Positions 26,452-36,325 are shown, numbered from the stretch's first letter. The stretch is DNA of 64,000 nt from Sulfurimonas sp. (GCA_027063505.1 JAMORO010000038.1:57169-121168), one strand, 5' to 3'. Made by a program: numbers and translations. Notes: a model not told the origin generated them from the sequence alone.

Positions 26452-27402
26452 ATGAAACTTAGTGACATTGCAACACTCATAGGTGCAGAGTTTTCGTGTA
26501 AAGATATTGAAATAACTTCAATGCATACTCTTAAAGATGCCTCTAAAAGTGAACTCTCATTTGTCGCCAATGCTAAGTACATAAAAGATATAGCAACTTC
26601 TAATGCAGCTGCAATTATCTGTGATGAAAAGACAAAAGAGTATATTCCTGAGGATTGTGTTGCACTTGTTGTAGATGCACCTTACTGGGAGATGGCTGTT
26701 GTCTCAGCAGAGTTTGCACCAGCACTTGAAGATTTAGACTCTGTAAAAGCTATTGTTGGTGAGGGCACTCAAGTAGCACCCACTGCTACACTTGCTAATG
26801 GCGCAAGAGTTGGTAAAAACTCTACGATTATGGCAGGGGCTTATGTTGGCTCTAACTCAGTAATCGGTGACAATACTATTCTCTATCCAAATGTAGTTGT
26901 GTATAGAGACTGTAAGGTTGGGAATGAGTGTATTATTCATGCTGGAACTGTTATTGGTAGTGATGGTTTTGGTTTTGCTTCTAATAGACTTGGGGAACAT
27001 AAAAAGATACATCATATAGGGAATGCTATAATAGAAGATGATGTAGAGATAGGCTCAAATACCTCTATAGATAGAGCCGTATTTGGTTCTACTCTCATCA
27101 AAAAAGGTGCTCGTATAGATAATCTTATCCAGATTGGGCATAACTGTGAGATAGGTGAAGGAAGTGTATTCGCTGCACAAAGTGGACTTGCTGGTTCTTC
27201 TATCATCGGACGAAATAATGTATTTGGTGCACAGTCAGGAGTAGCAGGACATTTAGAGATAGCACCCTTTAATACTTTTGCAGCAAGAACAGGTGTTACT
27301 AAAACAGTAAAACAGAGTGGGAAAACTTTTGCAGGTTTCCCTTTCATGGATCATAAATCATGGCTTAAGATTCAGGTCAAGTTAGCTAGACTTATAAAAT
27401 AA
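26452..27402 (+). CDS. lpxD: UDP-3-O-(3-hydroxyacyl)glucosamine N-acyltransferase
   Basis: A 316-residue lipid A enzyme. The N-terminal ~95-residue uridine-binding domain ([27 protein letters not shown]) is followed by a left-handed beta-helix of hexapeptide repeats (~100-290), with the catalytic His in [19 protein letters not shown] (~224) and SDGFGFA near 171. A C-terminal helix closes the trimer. It is 10 bases after ilvH; the pairing with branched-chain genes is positional only. Confidence 0.95.
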   Translation: MKLSDIATLIGAEFSCKDIEITSMHTLKDASKSELSFVANAKYIKDIATSNAAAIICDEKTKEYIPEDCVALVVDAPYWEMAVVSAEFAPALEDLDSVKAIVGEGTQVAPTATLANGARVGKNSTIMAGAYVGSNSVIGDNTILYPNVVVYRDCKVGNECIIHAGTVIGSDGFGFASNRLGEHKKIHHIGNAIIEDDVEIGSNTSIDRAVFGSTLIKKGARIDNLIQIGHNCEIGEGSVFAAQSGLAGSSIIGRNNVFGAQSGVAGHLEIAPFNTFAARTGVTKTVKQSGKTFAGFPFMDHKSWLKIQVKLARLIK

Positions 27403-27424
27403 TATTATAACAAGGAAATATTCA

Positions 27425-27625
27425 ATGACAACAATTCCATTACACTCAACAAAAAAAGGTACTATTTCAGTAACTAAAATTGAGAAACCTTATGGTGAAG
27501 ATAGTGCTCCTGTAGCTAGTGTAGGTATCTCATTAACAGGTGATAGTAAAAATCCAGATTGGAAAGTACATATCCCAATGGATAATCTTGAAGAGGTTAT
27601 TAAAGCACTTCAAACTTTACAGTAA
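27425..27625 (+). CDS. small conserved-looking protein of unknown function
   Basis: 66 residues preceded by a good RBS (AAGGA, 8 bases before ATG). The sequence predicts beta strands (GTISVTKIEKPY, APVASVGISLTG, WKVHIPM) then one helix (NLEEVIKALQTL), somewhat like small nucleic-acid-binding PC4-type folds, but I see no diagnostic motif. No membrane segment or signal peptide. It lies between lpxD and the globin gene and may share the lpxD transcript. Confidence 0.65.
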   Translation: MTTIPLHSTKKGTISVTKIEKPYGEDSAPVASVGISLTGDSKNPDWKVHIPMDNLEEVIKALQTLQ

Positions 27626-27651
27626 TAGATATAGACAATAAGTAAAATTTT

Positions 27652-27681
27652 CTGATATAATATTATAAATTATTATATCAG
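27652..27681 (+). promoter_or_regulatory. globin promoter with perfect inverted repeat (putative operator)
   Basis: Arms CTGATATAATA (27652-27662) and TATTATATCAG (27671-27681) are perfect inverses with an 8-base spacer. The first arm contains a TATAAT (27656-27661), with a TAGACA-like -35 at 27632-27637 (18-base spacing), and the second arm runs into the RBS AGGAG. Predicted transcription would start between the arms, so this is more likely a DNA operator than an RNA hairpin. The regulator is unknown; it does not match the TTAAC-N4-GTTAA site known for Campylobacter NssR. Confidence 0.5.
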
Positions 27682-27689
27682 GAGACTTT

Positions 27690-28130
27690 TTGCAAACTTC
27701 CCTCTCTAAAAATTCAATCGAAATTATTAAATCTACAGCTGAGTATATTACATCTCGTGATACAGATATTACTCAAGCAATGTATAAAATACTCTTTAGT
27801 AAATACCCAAATGTTCAGATACTTTTTGCGAATGCACCCAAAAACCAGTATATGCGCTTGGCCGAAATACTCTCCGCTTATGCTGTAAATATTGAAAAGA
27901 TTGATAGATTGAGACCTGCTCTTTTTGTTATTGCAAAAAGACATGTGGAGGTTGGAATTAAACCTGTTCACTACCCTATGATAGGAATGGTATTGATGCA
28001 GGCAATAGAAGAGACACTTCAAAATCAAGCAACTATAGAGTTTATGGATGCATGGAGAGAGGCATTTCAAGTGATAGCAAATATTTTGATAGAGATGGAG
28101 CGAGAACTATATGAGAAGGAAGAGAACTAA
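27690..28130 (+). CDS. single-domain haemoglobin (flavohaemoprotein-type globin)
   Basis: 146 residues, starting at a TTG with AGGAGA 5 bases upstream. Tyr32 (B10), Gln53 (E7, KNQYMRLAEIL) and proximal His85 (IAKRHVEVGIKPVHYPMIG) match the haem pocket of the Vgb/Cgb/Hmp globin class. There is no reductase domain. Such globins in Campylobacterota detoxify nitric oxide, which fits a nitrate-respiring cell with a nap operon in the same window. The family call is firm; the NO role is inference. Confidence 0.88.
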   Translation: MQTSLSKNSIEIIKSTAEYITSRDTDITQAMYKILFSKYPNVQILFANAPKNQYMRLAEILSAYAVNIEKIDRLRPALFVIAKRHVEVGIKPVHYPMIGMVLMQAIEETLQNQATIEFMDAWREAFQVIANILIEMERELYEKEEN

Positions 28131-28152
28131 TGCTCTTCCTTTTGTGGAAAGA

Positions 28153-29316
28153 TTAAAGTTCTTTTACAAACTCTTCTATTCGTTTAATCCCTGTTCTAAT
28201 ACTTTCAATATCAGTTGCAAATGAGAATCTAAAATACCCTTCACTTCCAAAACCAACACCCGGAACAACAGCTACTTCTTTTTGTGCAAGAAGATCTTTA
28301 GCAAATTTTAGTGAATCATTACTAATCTCTTTTATATTTACAAAAAGATAAAAAGCACCATCTGGTTTTAAAACAGAGAGTCCATCAATAGCATTAAAAA
28401 GTGTAACAGCTTCATCACGGCGAGCCATAAACTCTTTTCTCATCATCTCTATATCAGCATCTGCACTACCATCAAGACCAGCAATAGCTGCCATCTGAGT
28501 AATAGAGTTAATGTTTGAAGTACTTTGAGACTGTAGTTTTTTAGTCGCTTTTATCAGTGCAGTGTTGTGTGCTGCCATATAACCAAAACGCCATCCCGTC
28601 ATCGCTACTGATTTTGAGAGACCGTTGATAGTTACTGTTCTTTCATACATATCTTGACTTACTGCAGCTGCAGAAGTAAAAGTACCATCGTAGATAAGCT
28701 TCTCATACATCTCATCACTAGCAACTATTACATCTGTTCCTTCAAGAACTTTACCAAGTGCTTTAAGCTCATTTTCTGAGTAAACACTACCTGTAGGGTT
28801 TGATGGTGTTGTAAGAACTAACATCTTTGTTTTAGGTGTTAATGCTGCTTGTAACTGCTCTGGTGTGATTTTAAAAGCAGAAACATCATCTGTCTCTATC
28901 TCTACTACTGTTCCACCACAGTACTTTACAAGTTCCGGATATGTTACCCAGTATGGAGCAGGAATAATGACTTCATCACCAGTATCTATAGTTGCTGAGA
29001 AAAGATTAAAAAGAGAGTGTTTTGCTCCATTATTTACGATGATCTGTTCAGGTGCATATGTTAAGCCATTATCGCGTTTTAACTTTGTAGCGACTGCCTC
29101 TTTAAGTGCTGGAACACCATCAACTGCTGTATATTTTGTAAAGTTATTATTGATAGCATCAATCGCTGCATCTTTAATAACTTGCGGTGTGCCAAAGTCT
29201 GGCTCTCCCGCAGAAAAACTTAGTATGTCTTTACCCTCTGCTTTTAACTCTTGTGCAAGTGTTGTTATAGCGATAGTAATTGACTCAGATAGTGTGTTAA
29301 TGCGATTTGTTAGCAT
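28153..29316 (-). CDS. aspC: class I aminotransferase, aspartate aminotransferase type
   Basis: 387 residues. I take the second ATG (29314-29316): the RBS AAGGA lies 8 bases before it but only 2 before the first ATG, and MLTNRINTLSES is the family N-terminus. GEPDFGTP (~36), TTPSNPTGSVYSENEL (~175) and the PLP lysine in TINGLSKSVAMTGWRFGY (~235) are visible. It is of the AspC/prephenate-aminotransferase subgroup. The expected reaction is aspartate plus 2-oxoglutarate exchange. Stand-alone, followed by a 130-base gap to the next - strand gene upstream. Confidence 0.9.
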   Translation of the reverse strand: MLTNRINTLSESITIAITTLAQELKAEGKDILSFSAGEPDFGTPQVIKDAAIDAINNNFTKYTAVDGVPALKEAVATKLKRDNGLTYAPEQIIVNNGAKHSLFNLFSATIDTGDEVIIPAPYWVTYPELVKYCGGTVVEIETDDVSAFKITPEQLQAALTPKTKMLVLTTPSNPTGSVYSENELKALGKVLEGTDVIVASDEMYEKLIYDGTFTSAAAVSQDMYERTVTINGLSKSVAMTGWRFGYMAAHNTALIKATKKLQSQSTSNINSITQMAAIAGLDGSADADIEMMRKEFMARRDEAVTLFNAIDGLSVLKPDGAFYLFVNIKEISNDSLKFAKDLLAQKEVAVVPGVGFGSEGYFRFSFATDIESIRTGIKRIEEFVKEL

Positions 29317-29409
29317 ATGCATTTTCCTTGTAGTTATTCTGTATAGTAAATATTTTTGTAATTATACTAAAAAAAGGAGAAAAAACTCTTTATATTGTGA
29401 TAATAATTT

Positions 29410-29459
29410 AAAAAAGAGTTGAAGAGAACTATGTATGTGCTTAATGCACTTAGCTCTTC
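29410..29459 (-). terminator. predicted rho-independent terminator after cysE
   Basis: On the - strand the last codons of cysE start a stem (GAAGAG ... CTCTTC, with an inner GTGC/GCAC hairpin) followed by AACTCTTTTTT. The U-run after a paired stem is typical. It would end the speA-cysE transcript. The stem overlaps the cysE stop codon. Confidence 0.5.
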
Positions 29460-30151
29460 ATAGATTTAATAAACGATTCATAAATATGTTCAAGCTCAAG
29501 GTCTTGTTCAAGAAGCTCTTTGTTATCTTCAACTAGGATATGCTCTAAAATAGCAACACGTTTAAGCATATACTCAAACATCTCTTTATTGATATCTGGA
29601 AGCATATTATGCATAAATGGATCTTTACAGCGGCCCTTTTCTATAACATGAGCAGGAATCCCTATGGCAGTTGAACAGTCTGGAACCTCTTTAACAACAA
29701 CAGAGTTTGCCCCAATTTTAGAAAATTCACCTATAGTGATATTTCCGAGAACTTTTGCTCCTGCACCTAAAACAACACCTCTTTTAATAGTAGGATGGCG
29801 TTTTCCATGAGTAAGTGAAACACCACCAAGAGTAACTCCTTGGTAGATGAGTACATCATCTTCAATAATAGCAGTCTCACCAATAACAACACCTGTCCCA
29901 TGGTCAATAAAAACACGTTTACCAATAGTCGCAGCAGGATGAATATCTATATGTGTGAAGATTTGGTTTAAACCCATAATCATTCTAGCAAAACGTTTAA
30001 AGTTTGATTTATAGAGTTTATTTGCTATTCTATACCATGCAACAGCCCAAACACCAGGGTAGTTAAAAAGAAAGTCGAGTTTGGAGTTTAATGCTGGATC
30101 ATTTTTATAAGCATTTGAAAAATCTTCTTTAATCTCTTGATAAAGTCCCAT
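29450..30151 (-). CDS. cysE: serine O-acetyltransferase
   Basis: A 233-residue enzyme making O-acetylserine, the precursor of cysteine. The N-terminal helical domain holds LFNYPGVWAVAWYRIANKLY; the hexapeptide beta-helix contains the catalytic DHGTGVVIGETAIIEDDVLIYQGVTLGG and HGKRHPTIKRGVVLGAGAKVLG blocks. It is the short EpsC-like form, with a C-terminal helical tail (EHILVEDNKELLEQDLELEHIYESF). It lies 8 bases after speA. Confidence 0.94.
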   Translation of the reverse strand: MGLYQEIKEDFSNAYKNDPALNSKLDFLFNYPGVWAVAWYRIANKLYKSNFKRFARMIMGLNQIFTHIDIHPAATIGKRVFIDHGTGVVIGETAIIEDDVLIYQGVTLGGVSLTHGKRHPTIKRGVVLGAGAKVLGNITIGEFSKIGANSVVVKEVPDCSTAIGIPAHVIEKGRCKDPFMHNMLPDINKEMFEYMLKRVAILEHILVEDNKELLEQDLELEHIYESFIKSMKS

Positions 30152-30159
30152 AAATTCCC

Positions 30160-31989
30160 TTAACTTGTTGTTCTTAGATAGCCATTTTGATTGATAAAAG
30201 TATCTAGTTTTGAAAGTGTATCACTTTTTTCTTTTGGTGTGCTAAAGTAACTCTTATTGAGGTCTGATTTAAGCTTATTTAAAAGTTCATTACTATTATA
30301 ACCTATGGACTCTAGTATGTTGAAGGTACTTTTAGACTCCTCTTCATTTGTGATTTCATAAGCATCATCACTAATAACTATTGTGTACTCATTTGGGTGT
30401 GTAAAAAGGTTATGACCCATACCTAGTGCTTCTTGATAAGCACCAACATTAAAAAATCCTAAGAAGTACTCCTCTTCTTCTAAATTAATATCATGAAGAT
30501 AGAGTGGTTTGTTAGGATTAAATCCTATCTCTCCGTCACTATCACAGGTTATATCCCAGATACTCGCTCCTCGAATAGCCTTTTTACTTAAATGATGTAG
30601 AGGCATTACTGGAAAATGCTGCTTCAGTCCCCAGTAGTCAGGAAGACTTTGAAATATAGAAGCATTTATGAGGTAGCGTTCTTGAAGATTTACTTGCAAC
30701 TGTTTGAGCTCAGATGTGTTGATGTTTGATGTTAAACTGAGTGATTTTTTGATAATGTTATGCACGAGTATTTCAGCATTTGATCTATCCTGAAGATCAA
30801 TATATCCTAAATCAAAGAGTGTTAAAAGAGACTCAATATGATCGAGTGCATCATGAAGATATTCTATACAATTTTTTGAGTTTAGTTGATTGTAAAGCTC
30901 TTTTAACTCCGTAATAAGAGGAGGATTGCTCTCTTTTAAATTTAAGAGTTGCTCATGATAATCTTGTGTGAAAAGTTCTAAAACAGGAGTGACTAAAACT
31001 GCATGTGAAGCGACTATAAAACGTCCAGATTCTGTGAAAATATCTGGATGGGTAACACCTTTTGCATCCATAATTTCACCTAGTAAAAAGACAACACTAC
31101 TAGAAAATTCTTCAAGAGAGTAGTTATGAAGTTTTGCATCACTATGTTGCTCATATGAGACAGCTAATCCACCACCAATGTTGATGTTACTGAGTGCATC
31201 TGCTCCAAGCATTTTCAGCTCAGCATAGATATTTCCAGCCTCTCTTATGGCTCTTTTAATTGGAGCTATATCATCCATCTGTGAGCCTATATGAAAATGA
31301 ATCATACTCAATTTTTCAAGTAGGTTAGCACTCTTTAACAGACGAAGTGCTTCGAGTATCTCTGTAGCTGTAAGTCCAAACTTTGCATCCATACCCGCAC
31401 TTTTTGCCCATGTACCACTACCTGTAGAGTGAAGTCTTACTCTGATACCTATGTTTGGTACTTTGAGATTAGAGGCAGTAGCTACAGCTATAATAGTTTT
31501 TAACTCCCCTAAACCCTCTATAGTAATGGTGATATTGTGACCGCTTTGTGCGGCTATGAATGCGAGAGTAATCATCTCTTTATCTTTAAAACCATTTACT
31601 GTGATGTTCGCACCATCAACTATTTTACTCATAGCGAGTATAAGTTCTGCTTTACTTCCTGCTTCAAGTCCATAGTTAAATGGAGTGCCTTTATCTGTGA
31701 CAGCAGCAACAACATGAGGAAATTGATTTACTTTGAGAGGAAAAACAGCTTTAAAAGAGCCTTTGTAACTGTTCTCTGCTATGGCATGATTAAAGCACTC
31801 ATAGAGCGTCGTTATCTGTTTTTTTATAAGATGTGGAAAACGAAGGATGATAGGCCCACGAACATCTTTTTGACGAATCTCTTGTGTGATTTTTAAGAGA
31901 GAAGGTTTTGAGCCGAAATTTACTAGAACTTCATCACCCTCTATCACAAAGTTTTTATTTGACCAAATGTCTAAACCAAAATTATTCAA
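30160..31989 (-). CDS. speA: biosynthetic arginine decarboxylase
   Basis: A 609-residue fold-III PLP enzyme converting arginine to agmatine for polyamine synthesis. PLP-lysine region FKAVFPLKVNQFPHVVAA near residue 82; LGLTATEILEALRLL, the glycine loop NINIGGGLAVSYEQ near 270; ESGRFIVASHAVLV near 315; and the large SpeA-specific insertion (~350-450) with four-helix bundle. Starts MNNFGLDIWSNKNF, typical. It lies between the glutamate-synthase-like gene and cysE, all on the - strand with short gaps. Confidence 0.95.
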   Translation of the reverse strand: MNNFGLDIWSNKNFVIEGDEVLVNFGSKPSLLKITQEIRQKDVRGPIILRFPHLIKKQITTLYECFNHAIAENSYKGSFKAVFPLKVNQFPHVVAAVTDKGTPFNYGLEAGSKAELILAMSKIVDGANITVNGFKDKEMITLAFIAAQSGHNITITIEGLGELKTIIAVATASNLKVPNIGIRVRLHSTGSGTWAKSAGMDAKFGLTATEILEALRLLKSANLLEKLSMIHFHIGSQMDDIAPIKRAIREAGNIYAELKMLGADALSNINIGGGLAVSYEQHSDAKLHNYSLEEFSSSVVFLLGEIMDAKGVTHPDIFTESGRFIVASHAVLVTPVLELFTQDYHEQLLNLKESNPPLITELKELYNQLNSKNCIEYLHDALDHIESLLTLFDLGYIDLQDRSNAEILVHNIIKKSLSLTSNINTSELKQLQVNLQERYLINASIFQSLPDYWGLKQHFPVMPLHHLSKKAIRGASIWDITCDSDGEIGFNPNKPLYLHDINLEEEEYFLGFFNVGAYQEALGMGHNLFTHPNEYTIVISDDAYEITNEEESKSTFNILESIGYNSNELLNKLKSDLNKSYFSTPKEKSDTLSKLDTFINQNGYLRTTS

Positions 31990-31998
31990 TATTCAAAC

Positions 31999-33726
31999 CT
32001 ATATATGAAGTTTTTGTCTAAAGTAGAGATCTACATCAAAGTAGATTTCACCATTACGGTTTTTAAAAGTAAGGTTACTTTTATTAAGCTCACTAATGTG
32101 CTTTTTACCCATAACTGCAAGCACAACTTTCATACTTTTTATAAGGTTCTTGTGATAACTACCGATCTCATTTCCTTTCTTGATAACAAGATATGAAGCA
32201 CGTTTCTTCTCATCTTGTGTAGCAAGACCAACAGGACAGACATGTGAACCAAAACCAGAACACATACGAGCACGAATACAACCACCACTCATCATAAAAC
32301 CACGAGCGATTCCAATGGCATCAGCACCCATACTCATCGTAATGATTACATCATCAGGAGTCAGTACTTTTCCACTCGCTATCAGTTTTACATCTTCTCT
32401 AATCTTATACTGTCTAAAAATGGTATCAACCACATATATAGCATTGTTTGTAGAGAGTCCTACTGACTCCATAAGTTCTAGTGGTGCTGTAGCACTACCA
32501 CCTTCACCACTGTCAATAGTTATAAAGTCAGGAATCCCTTTTCCATCCTCTTTTCTCTGTGCAATAAGCTCTGCTAACTCTTCAACAGCTCCAGCATCTG
32601 AGACTACTATCTTAAAACCAACAGGTTTTTGTGAAAGGTTCTGTAGTTTTCCAACAAAGTCTAGGAGCTCTTCATCTGTATTGGCATAAGGAAAACGGTT
32701 TGGAGAGAAAACATCTTTACCCTCAGGTACACCACGGTAGTATGCTATATCTGCATTTACTTTTGCACCGGCTAGTTTTCCACCAGTCTGTTTTGCACCT
32801 TGTGCTATTTTAATCTCTGTCATTTTACAGAACTTCATACTCTTTTGATAACGAATAGGATCAAAGTTCCCCTCACTGTCTCTGACTCCATAAAGTCCCG
32901 AGCTTATTTGAAAGATCATATCTGGTAAGCTCTCAGGGACCTCTTTTGGAAACGATTCAAGAGGAGCATCCCAATTTACACGGAAAAGGACATGAGTTTT
33001 TGTGTCGTAGATATAAGTGTTTTGTGTTTTTTTATTGAGGAGTATCGTTCTGTACCACTTAAGAGCAACTTTACGGTTAAATAGTAGGTCACCAATTTTA
33101 AAGAAGAGTTCCGCAAGGAGTGTACTTTTAACTATCTCTAAATAGTCACAGTCATTAAGGTCCGGTTTAAGAGTAAAAAGATGATTAGATGTAAGTGAAC
33201 CCTCTCCTGTATTTACTGTAAGTTCTGAGTTCTTTCCTGCAAGACTAAAAGCACGGACAGCTTCAGGACTTAATGCTCCATCACTCATCGCAGAACGAAT
33301 AATCGGTGTTTTAGATATAAATGGAATCTCTCTATTCTCTCCAAAAATAACTTCAGTATCATCACTTACCTCTTCTTGGTTAAGGACATTTGAAGAGTGC
33401 TTAATGATAAAACGAGATCCTGAAAAAGGTTGGTTTACAGAAAAAGATTGGTAGTTTGGTACATCTTTAGCAGCTCTATATACCCAGTCCACTTTATCTT
33501 TAGATTCATAGAATGTCTCTTCAGCAAAGTACTGACGAAGTGGTTCCCTTAATGCTTCAAAAAGATAGCGCATACGTCCAATAACAGGATAGTTTATAAG
33601 AAGTGAATGTTTTCTTTGAACATATTTGTCATAGATAAAGAGTGCAAAGAGAAGAATAACCCCTGCGAGTACGAAAAACTCAATAAAGTTTATAAAAATT
33701 TCCCAACTGTTATGAAGAGTATCCAT
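31999..33726 (-). CDS. glutamate-synthase-like FMN protein with N-terminal membrane anchor
   Basis: 575 residues. One N-terminal membrane segment (FFVLAGVILLFALFIYDKYV) is followed by the GltB-type FMN barrel: IGFGENREIPFISKTPII-like region near 125, EIKIAQGAKQTGGKLAGAKV near 310, FITIDSGEGGSATAPLELMESVG near 405, LIASGKVLTPDDVIITMSMGADAIGIARGFM and the Cys cluster CIRARMCSGFGSHVCPVGLATQ near 495. It lacks the amidotransferase domain of true GltB, as in stand-alone 'FMN-binding glutamate synthase family' proteins, whose substrate is not established. One base separates it from hisS. Confidence 0.85.
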   Translation of the reverse strand: MDTLHNSWEIFINFIEFFVLAGVILLFALFIYDKYVQRKHSLLINYPVIGRMRYLFEALREPLRQYFAEETFYESKDKVDWVYRAAKDVPNYQSFSVNQPFSGSRFIIKHSSNVLNQEEVSDDTEVIFGENREIPFISKTPIIRSAMSDGALSPEAVRAFSLAGKNSELTVNTGEGSLTSNHLFTLKPDLNDCDYLEIVKSTLLAELFFKIGDLLFNRKVALKWYRTILLNKKTQNTYIYDTKTHVLFRVNWDAPLESFPKEVPESLPDMIFQISSGLYGVRDSEGNFDPIRYQKSMKFCKMTEIKIAQGAKQTGGKLAGAKVNADIAYYRGVPEGKDVFSPNRFPYANTDEELLDFVGKLQNLSQKPVGFKIVVSDAGAVEELAELIAQRKEDGKGIPDFITIDSGEGGSATAPLELMESVGLSTNNAIYVVDTIFRQYKIREDVKLIASGKVLTPDDVIITMSMGADAIGIARGFMMSGGCIRARMCSGFGSHVCPVGLATQDEKKRASYLVIKKGNEIGSYHKNLIKSMKVVLAVMGKKHISELNKSNLTFKNRNGEIYFDVDLYFRQKLHI

Positions 33727-33727
33727 A

Positions 33728-34939
33728 TTAAAAATCTTCCAGTGCGATAGTCTGCTCTGTTTTGTTCTGTAAATCTTTTATCCAAATAGTGCTATTTTCA
33801 AGCTCATCACTTCCAATAACACAGCAAAATCTTGCATTTACTTTATCTGCACCTTTGAGGTGGTTTTTAAGATTTTTTGCTTTAAAATCACAAGATACTT
33901 TTTTGCTTTGGCGTTTACTCTGTGTCAGTTTTACAACTAAGTCTACAGCCTCTGCATCCATCGCACCTATGTAGTAACCTTCACGTTTTTTCTCAGGCAT
34001 AACGATGAGTTCCATAAGACGCTCTATCCCCATAGCAAATCCAACCGCAGGAGTTGCACGACCATCTAAAAACTCTACAAGTCTATCATAACGACCACCA
34101 CCAGCGATAGCACTCTGACTTCCAATGTTGTCACTTACAAACTCAAATGCTGTCTTAGAGTAGTAGTCAAGACCACGAACAAGGTTCGTGTCTATCTCAT
34201 ACTCTATCTCATTATCATCGAGGATTGATTTGAGTTTTGTGAAGTCACTCTCACACCCCTCACAAAGAGAGTTTATAAGTTTAGGAGCTTGTGTGTAAAG
34301 GCTTTGACACTTTTCATTTTTACAATCAAGTACACGAATAGGGTTTGTCGCTTTACGACGCTTACAATCTTCACAGATTTCATCCTCTACTGACTCTATA
34401 AATGCTACGAGTGAGTCACGGTACTGAGGCATACAGTTTTGGTCTCCCAAAGAGTTGAGTTGGAGTCTATAGCCAATGCCACAAGCTTTTAAAATGTCGG
34501 CTACCATCATAATCATAGTCGCATCTTCATAGACACTAGCAACTCCAAAACTCTCTACACCAAACTGGTGAAACTGACGAAGACGACCTTTTTGTGGACG
34601 TTCATAACGAAACATACTTCCGTGGTAGAAAAAGCGGTGAGTTCCACCAGCACGGTCAAGTTTCTGCTGTACAAAGGCACGAACAACACCAGCTGTTCCC
34701 TCTGGGCGAAGACAGACATCGTTGTCACCTTTATCTGTGAACTGATACATCTCTTTTCCAACGATGTCACTAGACTCTCCAACACTGCGTTTAAAAAGAG
34801 CCGTCTCCTCTAAAAGAGGTGTCTCGATAAAATGAAAACCATACTTCTGTGCTACGTCTGTTGCTAGATTTATAAAGTAAGTAAATCTCTCATAATCCTC
34901 ACTTAAAATATCGTTCATTCCTCTTAAAGACTTGATCAT
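33728..34939 (-). CDS. hisS: histidyl-tRNA synthetase
   Basis: A 403-residue class II synthetase. Motif 1 lies near GFHFIETPLLEE, motif 2 in FFYHGSMFRYERPQKGRLRQFHQFGVESFG, His-specific block LVRGLDYYSKTAFEFV near 255, motif 3 in PAVGFAMGIERLMEL near 310, and the C-terminal anticodon-binding domain follows. Four Cys in CEDCKRRKATNPIRVLDCKNEKC look like a zinc-knuckle insert known in many HisRS. Divergent from the helicase gene. Confidence 0.96.
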   Translation of the reverse strand: MIKSLRGMNDILSEDYERFTYFINLATDVAQKYGFHFIETPLLEETALFKRSVGESSDIVGKEMYQFTDKGDNDVCLRPEGTAGVVRAFVQQKLDRAGGTHRFFYHGSMFRYERPQKGRLRQFHQFGVESFGVASVYEDATMIMMVADILKACGIGYRLQLNSLGDQNCMPQYRDSLVAFIESVEDEICEDCKRRKATNPIRVLDCKNEKCQSLYTQAPKLINSLCEGCESDFTKLKSILDDNEIEYEIDTNLVRGLDYYSKTAFEFVSDNIGSQSAIAGGGRYDRLVEFLDGRATPAVGFAMGIERLMELIVMPEKKREGYYIGAMDAEAVDLVVKLTQSKRQSKKVSCDFKAKNLKNHLKGADKVNARFCCVIGSDELENSTIWIKDLQNKTEQTIALEDF

Positions 34940-35074
34940 TGTTATCCTTCATCGTTTTTATAGTTTATAAATTATAGTGATGTAAGGATAGCGTTTTATT
35001 GCTTTTGTTTTTATGATGAACCTTCTTCAAAGTCTAAAAAGAGTAAAATCTATTATTAATTTTTAGGATAAAAA

Positions 35075-36325
35075 ATGTCATTTGAACAACTAAAACTCTC
35101 TTCTTCACTTCAAAAAGCACTTCAAAAAAATGGTTATACTGAGCCAACACAGATACAAAAAAAAGTAATTCCTTTGGTAATAGAACAAAAAGATATTATT
35201 GCTCAGAGTCAGACAGGAACGGGAAAGACTGCTAGTTTTGTTCTGCCTATACTTGAGAGACTTCAAGCTACAAAAGGGGAGGGAAAAGCAAAACTTAAAG
35301 TTGTAGTGTTAACTCCTACTAGAGAGCTTACTCTTCAGGTGAGTAGTAGTTTTGAGGTACTTGGTGAGTTCTTAGAGAAACCTTTAAAAGTAGTGAGTGT
35401 TATCGGTGGAGAGAGTTTAGGGGATCAGATATTTAAAATCCAAAAAGGGTGTGATGTTTTAGTCGCTACAAGTGGTCGTTTTATAGATCTACTCTCAAAA
35501 AAACAGACAAACCTTTCTCATCTTGAGTTCTTCGTTTTAGATGAGGCAGATAAGATGCTTGATTTAGGTTTTGCTGAGGAGTTAGAGACTCTTCTTGAAC
35601 TACTTCCTAAAAAACGCCAAAACCTTCTTTTCTCTGCAACATACCCTGAAAAGATGAAGCAGATTGCAGCACGGATTACTCAAAACGCTATAGAGATAAA
35701 CTTAGAAGTAAAAGAGCAAGTTGTTACAAAAATAAAACAGAGAGTTATCACAACAAGTAGAGAGAAGAGAGGACCACTTCTTCGACACCTACTTAAAGAA
35801 AGTAGCTGGAAATCTGTTTTAGTCTTTATGGCAAATAAAAGAGCAACTGATAATATCGCTGAAAAGTTTAGAAAGTATGGCTTTGAGGCTGCTTCATTTA
35901 ACGCCGACCTAGATCAAGAGATACGAAATGAGACTCTAATGGCGTTTAAAGAGAGAAAGATAAGAATCCTTTTTGCAACCGATATCGCTTCACGAGGACT
36001 TGATATAAAAGATGTTGATTTAGTTGTAAACTACGACCTACCTCGTTCTCCTGCAGATTATATTCATCGTATCGGGCGAACTGCTCGTGAGGGGAAGAGA
36101 GGAGAGGCTATAAGCTTTATAGACTATGAAAATATGGATCACTTTAAGTTGATTGAAAAACGTAGTGATATAAAGCTTGAGAGAGAAATAGTCAGTGGCT
36201 TTGAGTTAGAGGGTAAGACACCAAAAAAAGAGAAAGGTCCTGCACCGGTCAAGGGAAAGAAAAAGAGTAAGAAAGATAAACTAAGAGAAAAACTAGCACG
36301 AGAGGGGAAGAGTGAATCGCATTAA
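35075..36325 (+). CDS. DEAD-box RNA helicase
   Basis: A 416-residue helicase with Q motif (GYTEPTQIQKKVIPLV), motif I AQSQTGTGKT, Ia PTRELTLQV, II VLDEADKMLDLG, III SAT, IV-like VLVFMANKRATDNIAEKF, V ATDIASRGLDI and VI HRIGRTAREG all present. A short basic tail (KKEKGPAPVKGKKKSKKDKLREKL) ends the protein, as in RhlE-type helicases. It should remodel RNA in ribosome assembly or decay. The end overlaps the next gene by 14 bases. Confidence 0.93.
   Translation: MSFEQLKLSSSLQKALQKNGYTEPTQIQKKVIPLVIEQKDIIAQSQTGTGKTASFVLPILERLQATKGEGKAKLKVVVLTPTRELTLQVSSSFEVLGEFLEKPLKVVSVIGGESLGDQIFKIQKGCDVLVATSGRFIDLLSKKQTNLSHLEFFVLDEADKMLDLGFAEELETLLELLPKKRQNLLFSATYPEKMKQIAARITQNAIEINLEVKEQVVTKIKQRVITTSREKRGPLLRHLLKESSWKSVLVFMANKRATDNIAEKFRKYGFEAASFNADLDQEIRNETLMAFKERKIRILFATDIASRGLDIKDVDLVVNYDLPRSPADYIHRIGRTAREGKRGEAISFIDYENMDHFKLIEKRSDIKLEREIVSGFELEGKTPKKEKGPAPVKGKKKSKKDKLREKLAREGKSESH

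Noticed and set aside
28865-29422. 185-codon open frame on the + strand
   Set aside because: It lies antisense to the aspartate aminotransferase gene, has no family features, and reflects the sense strand's codon bias.
32180-32689. 169-codon open frame on the + strand
   Set aside because: Antisense to the glutamate-synthase-like gene and low in protein-like character.
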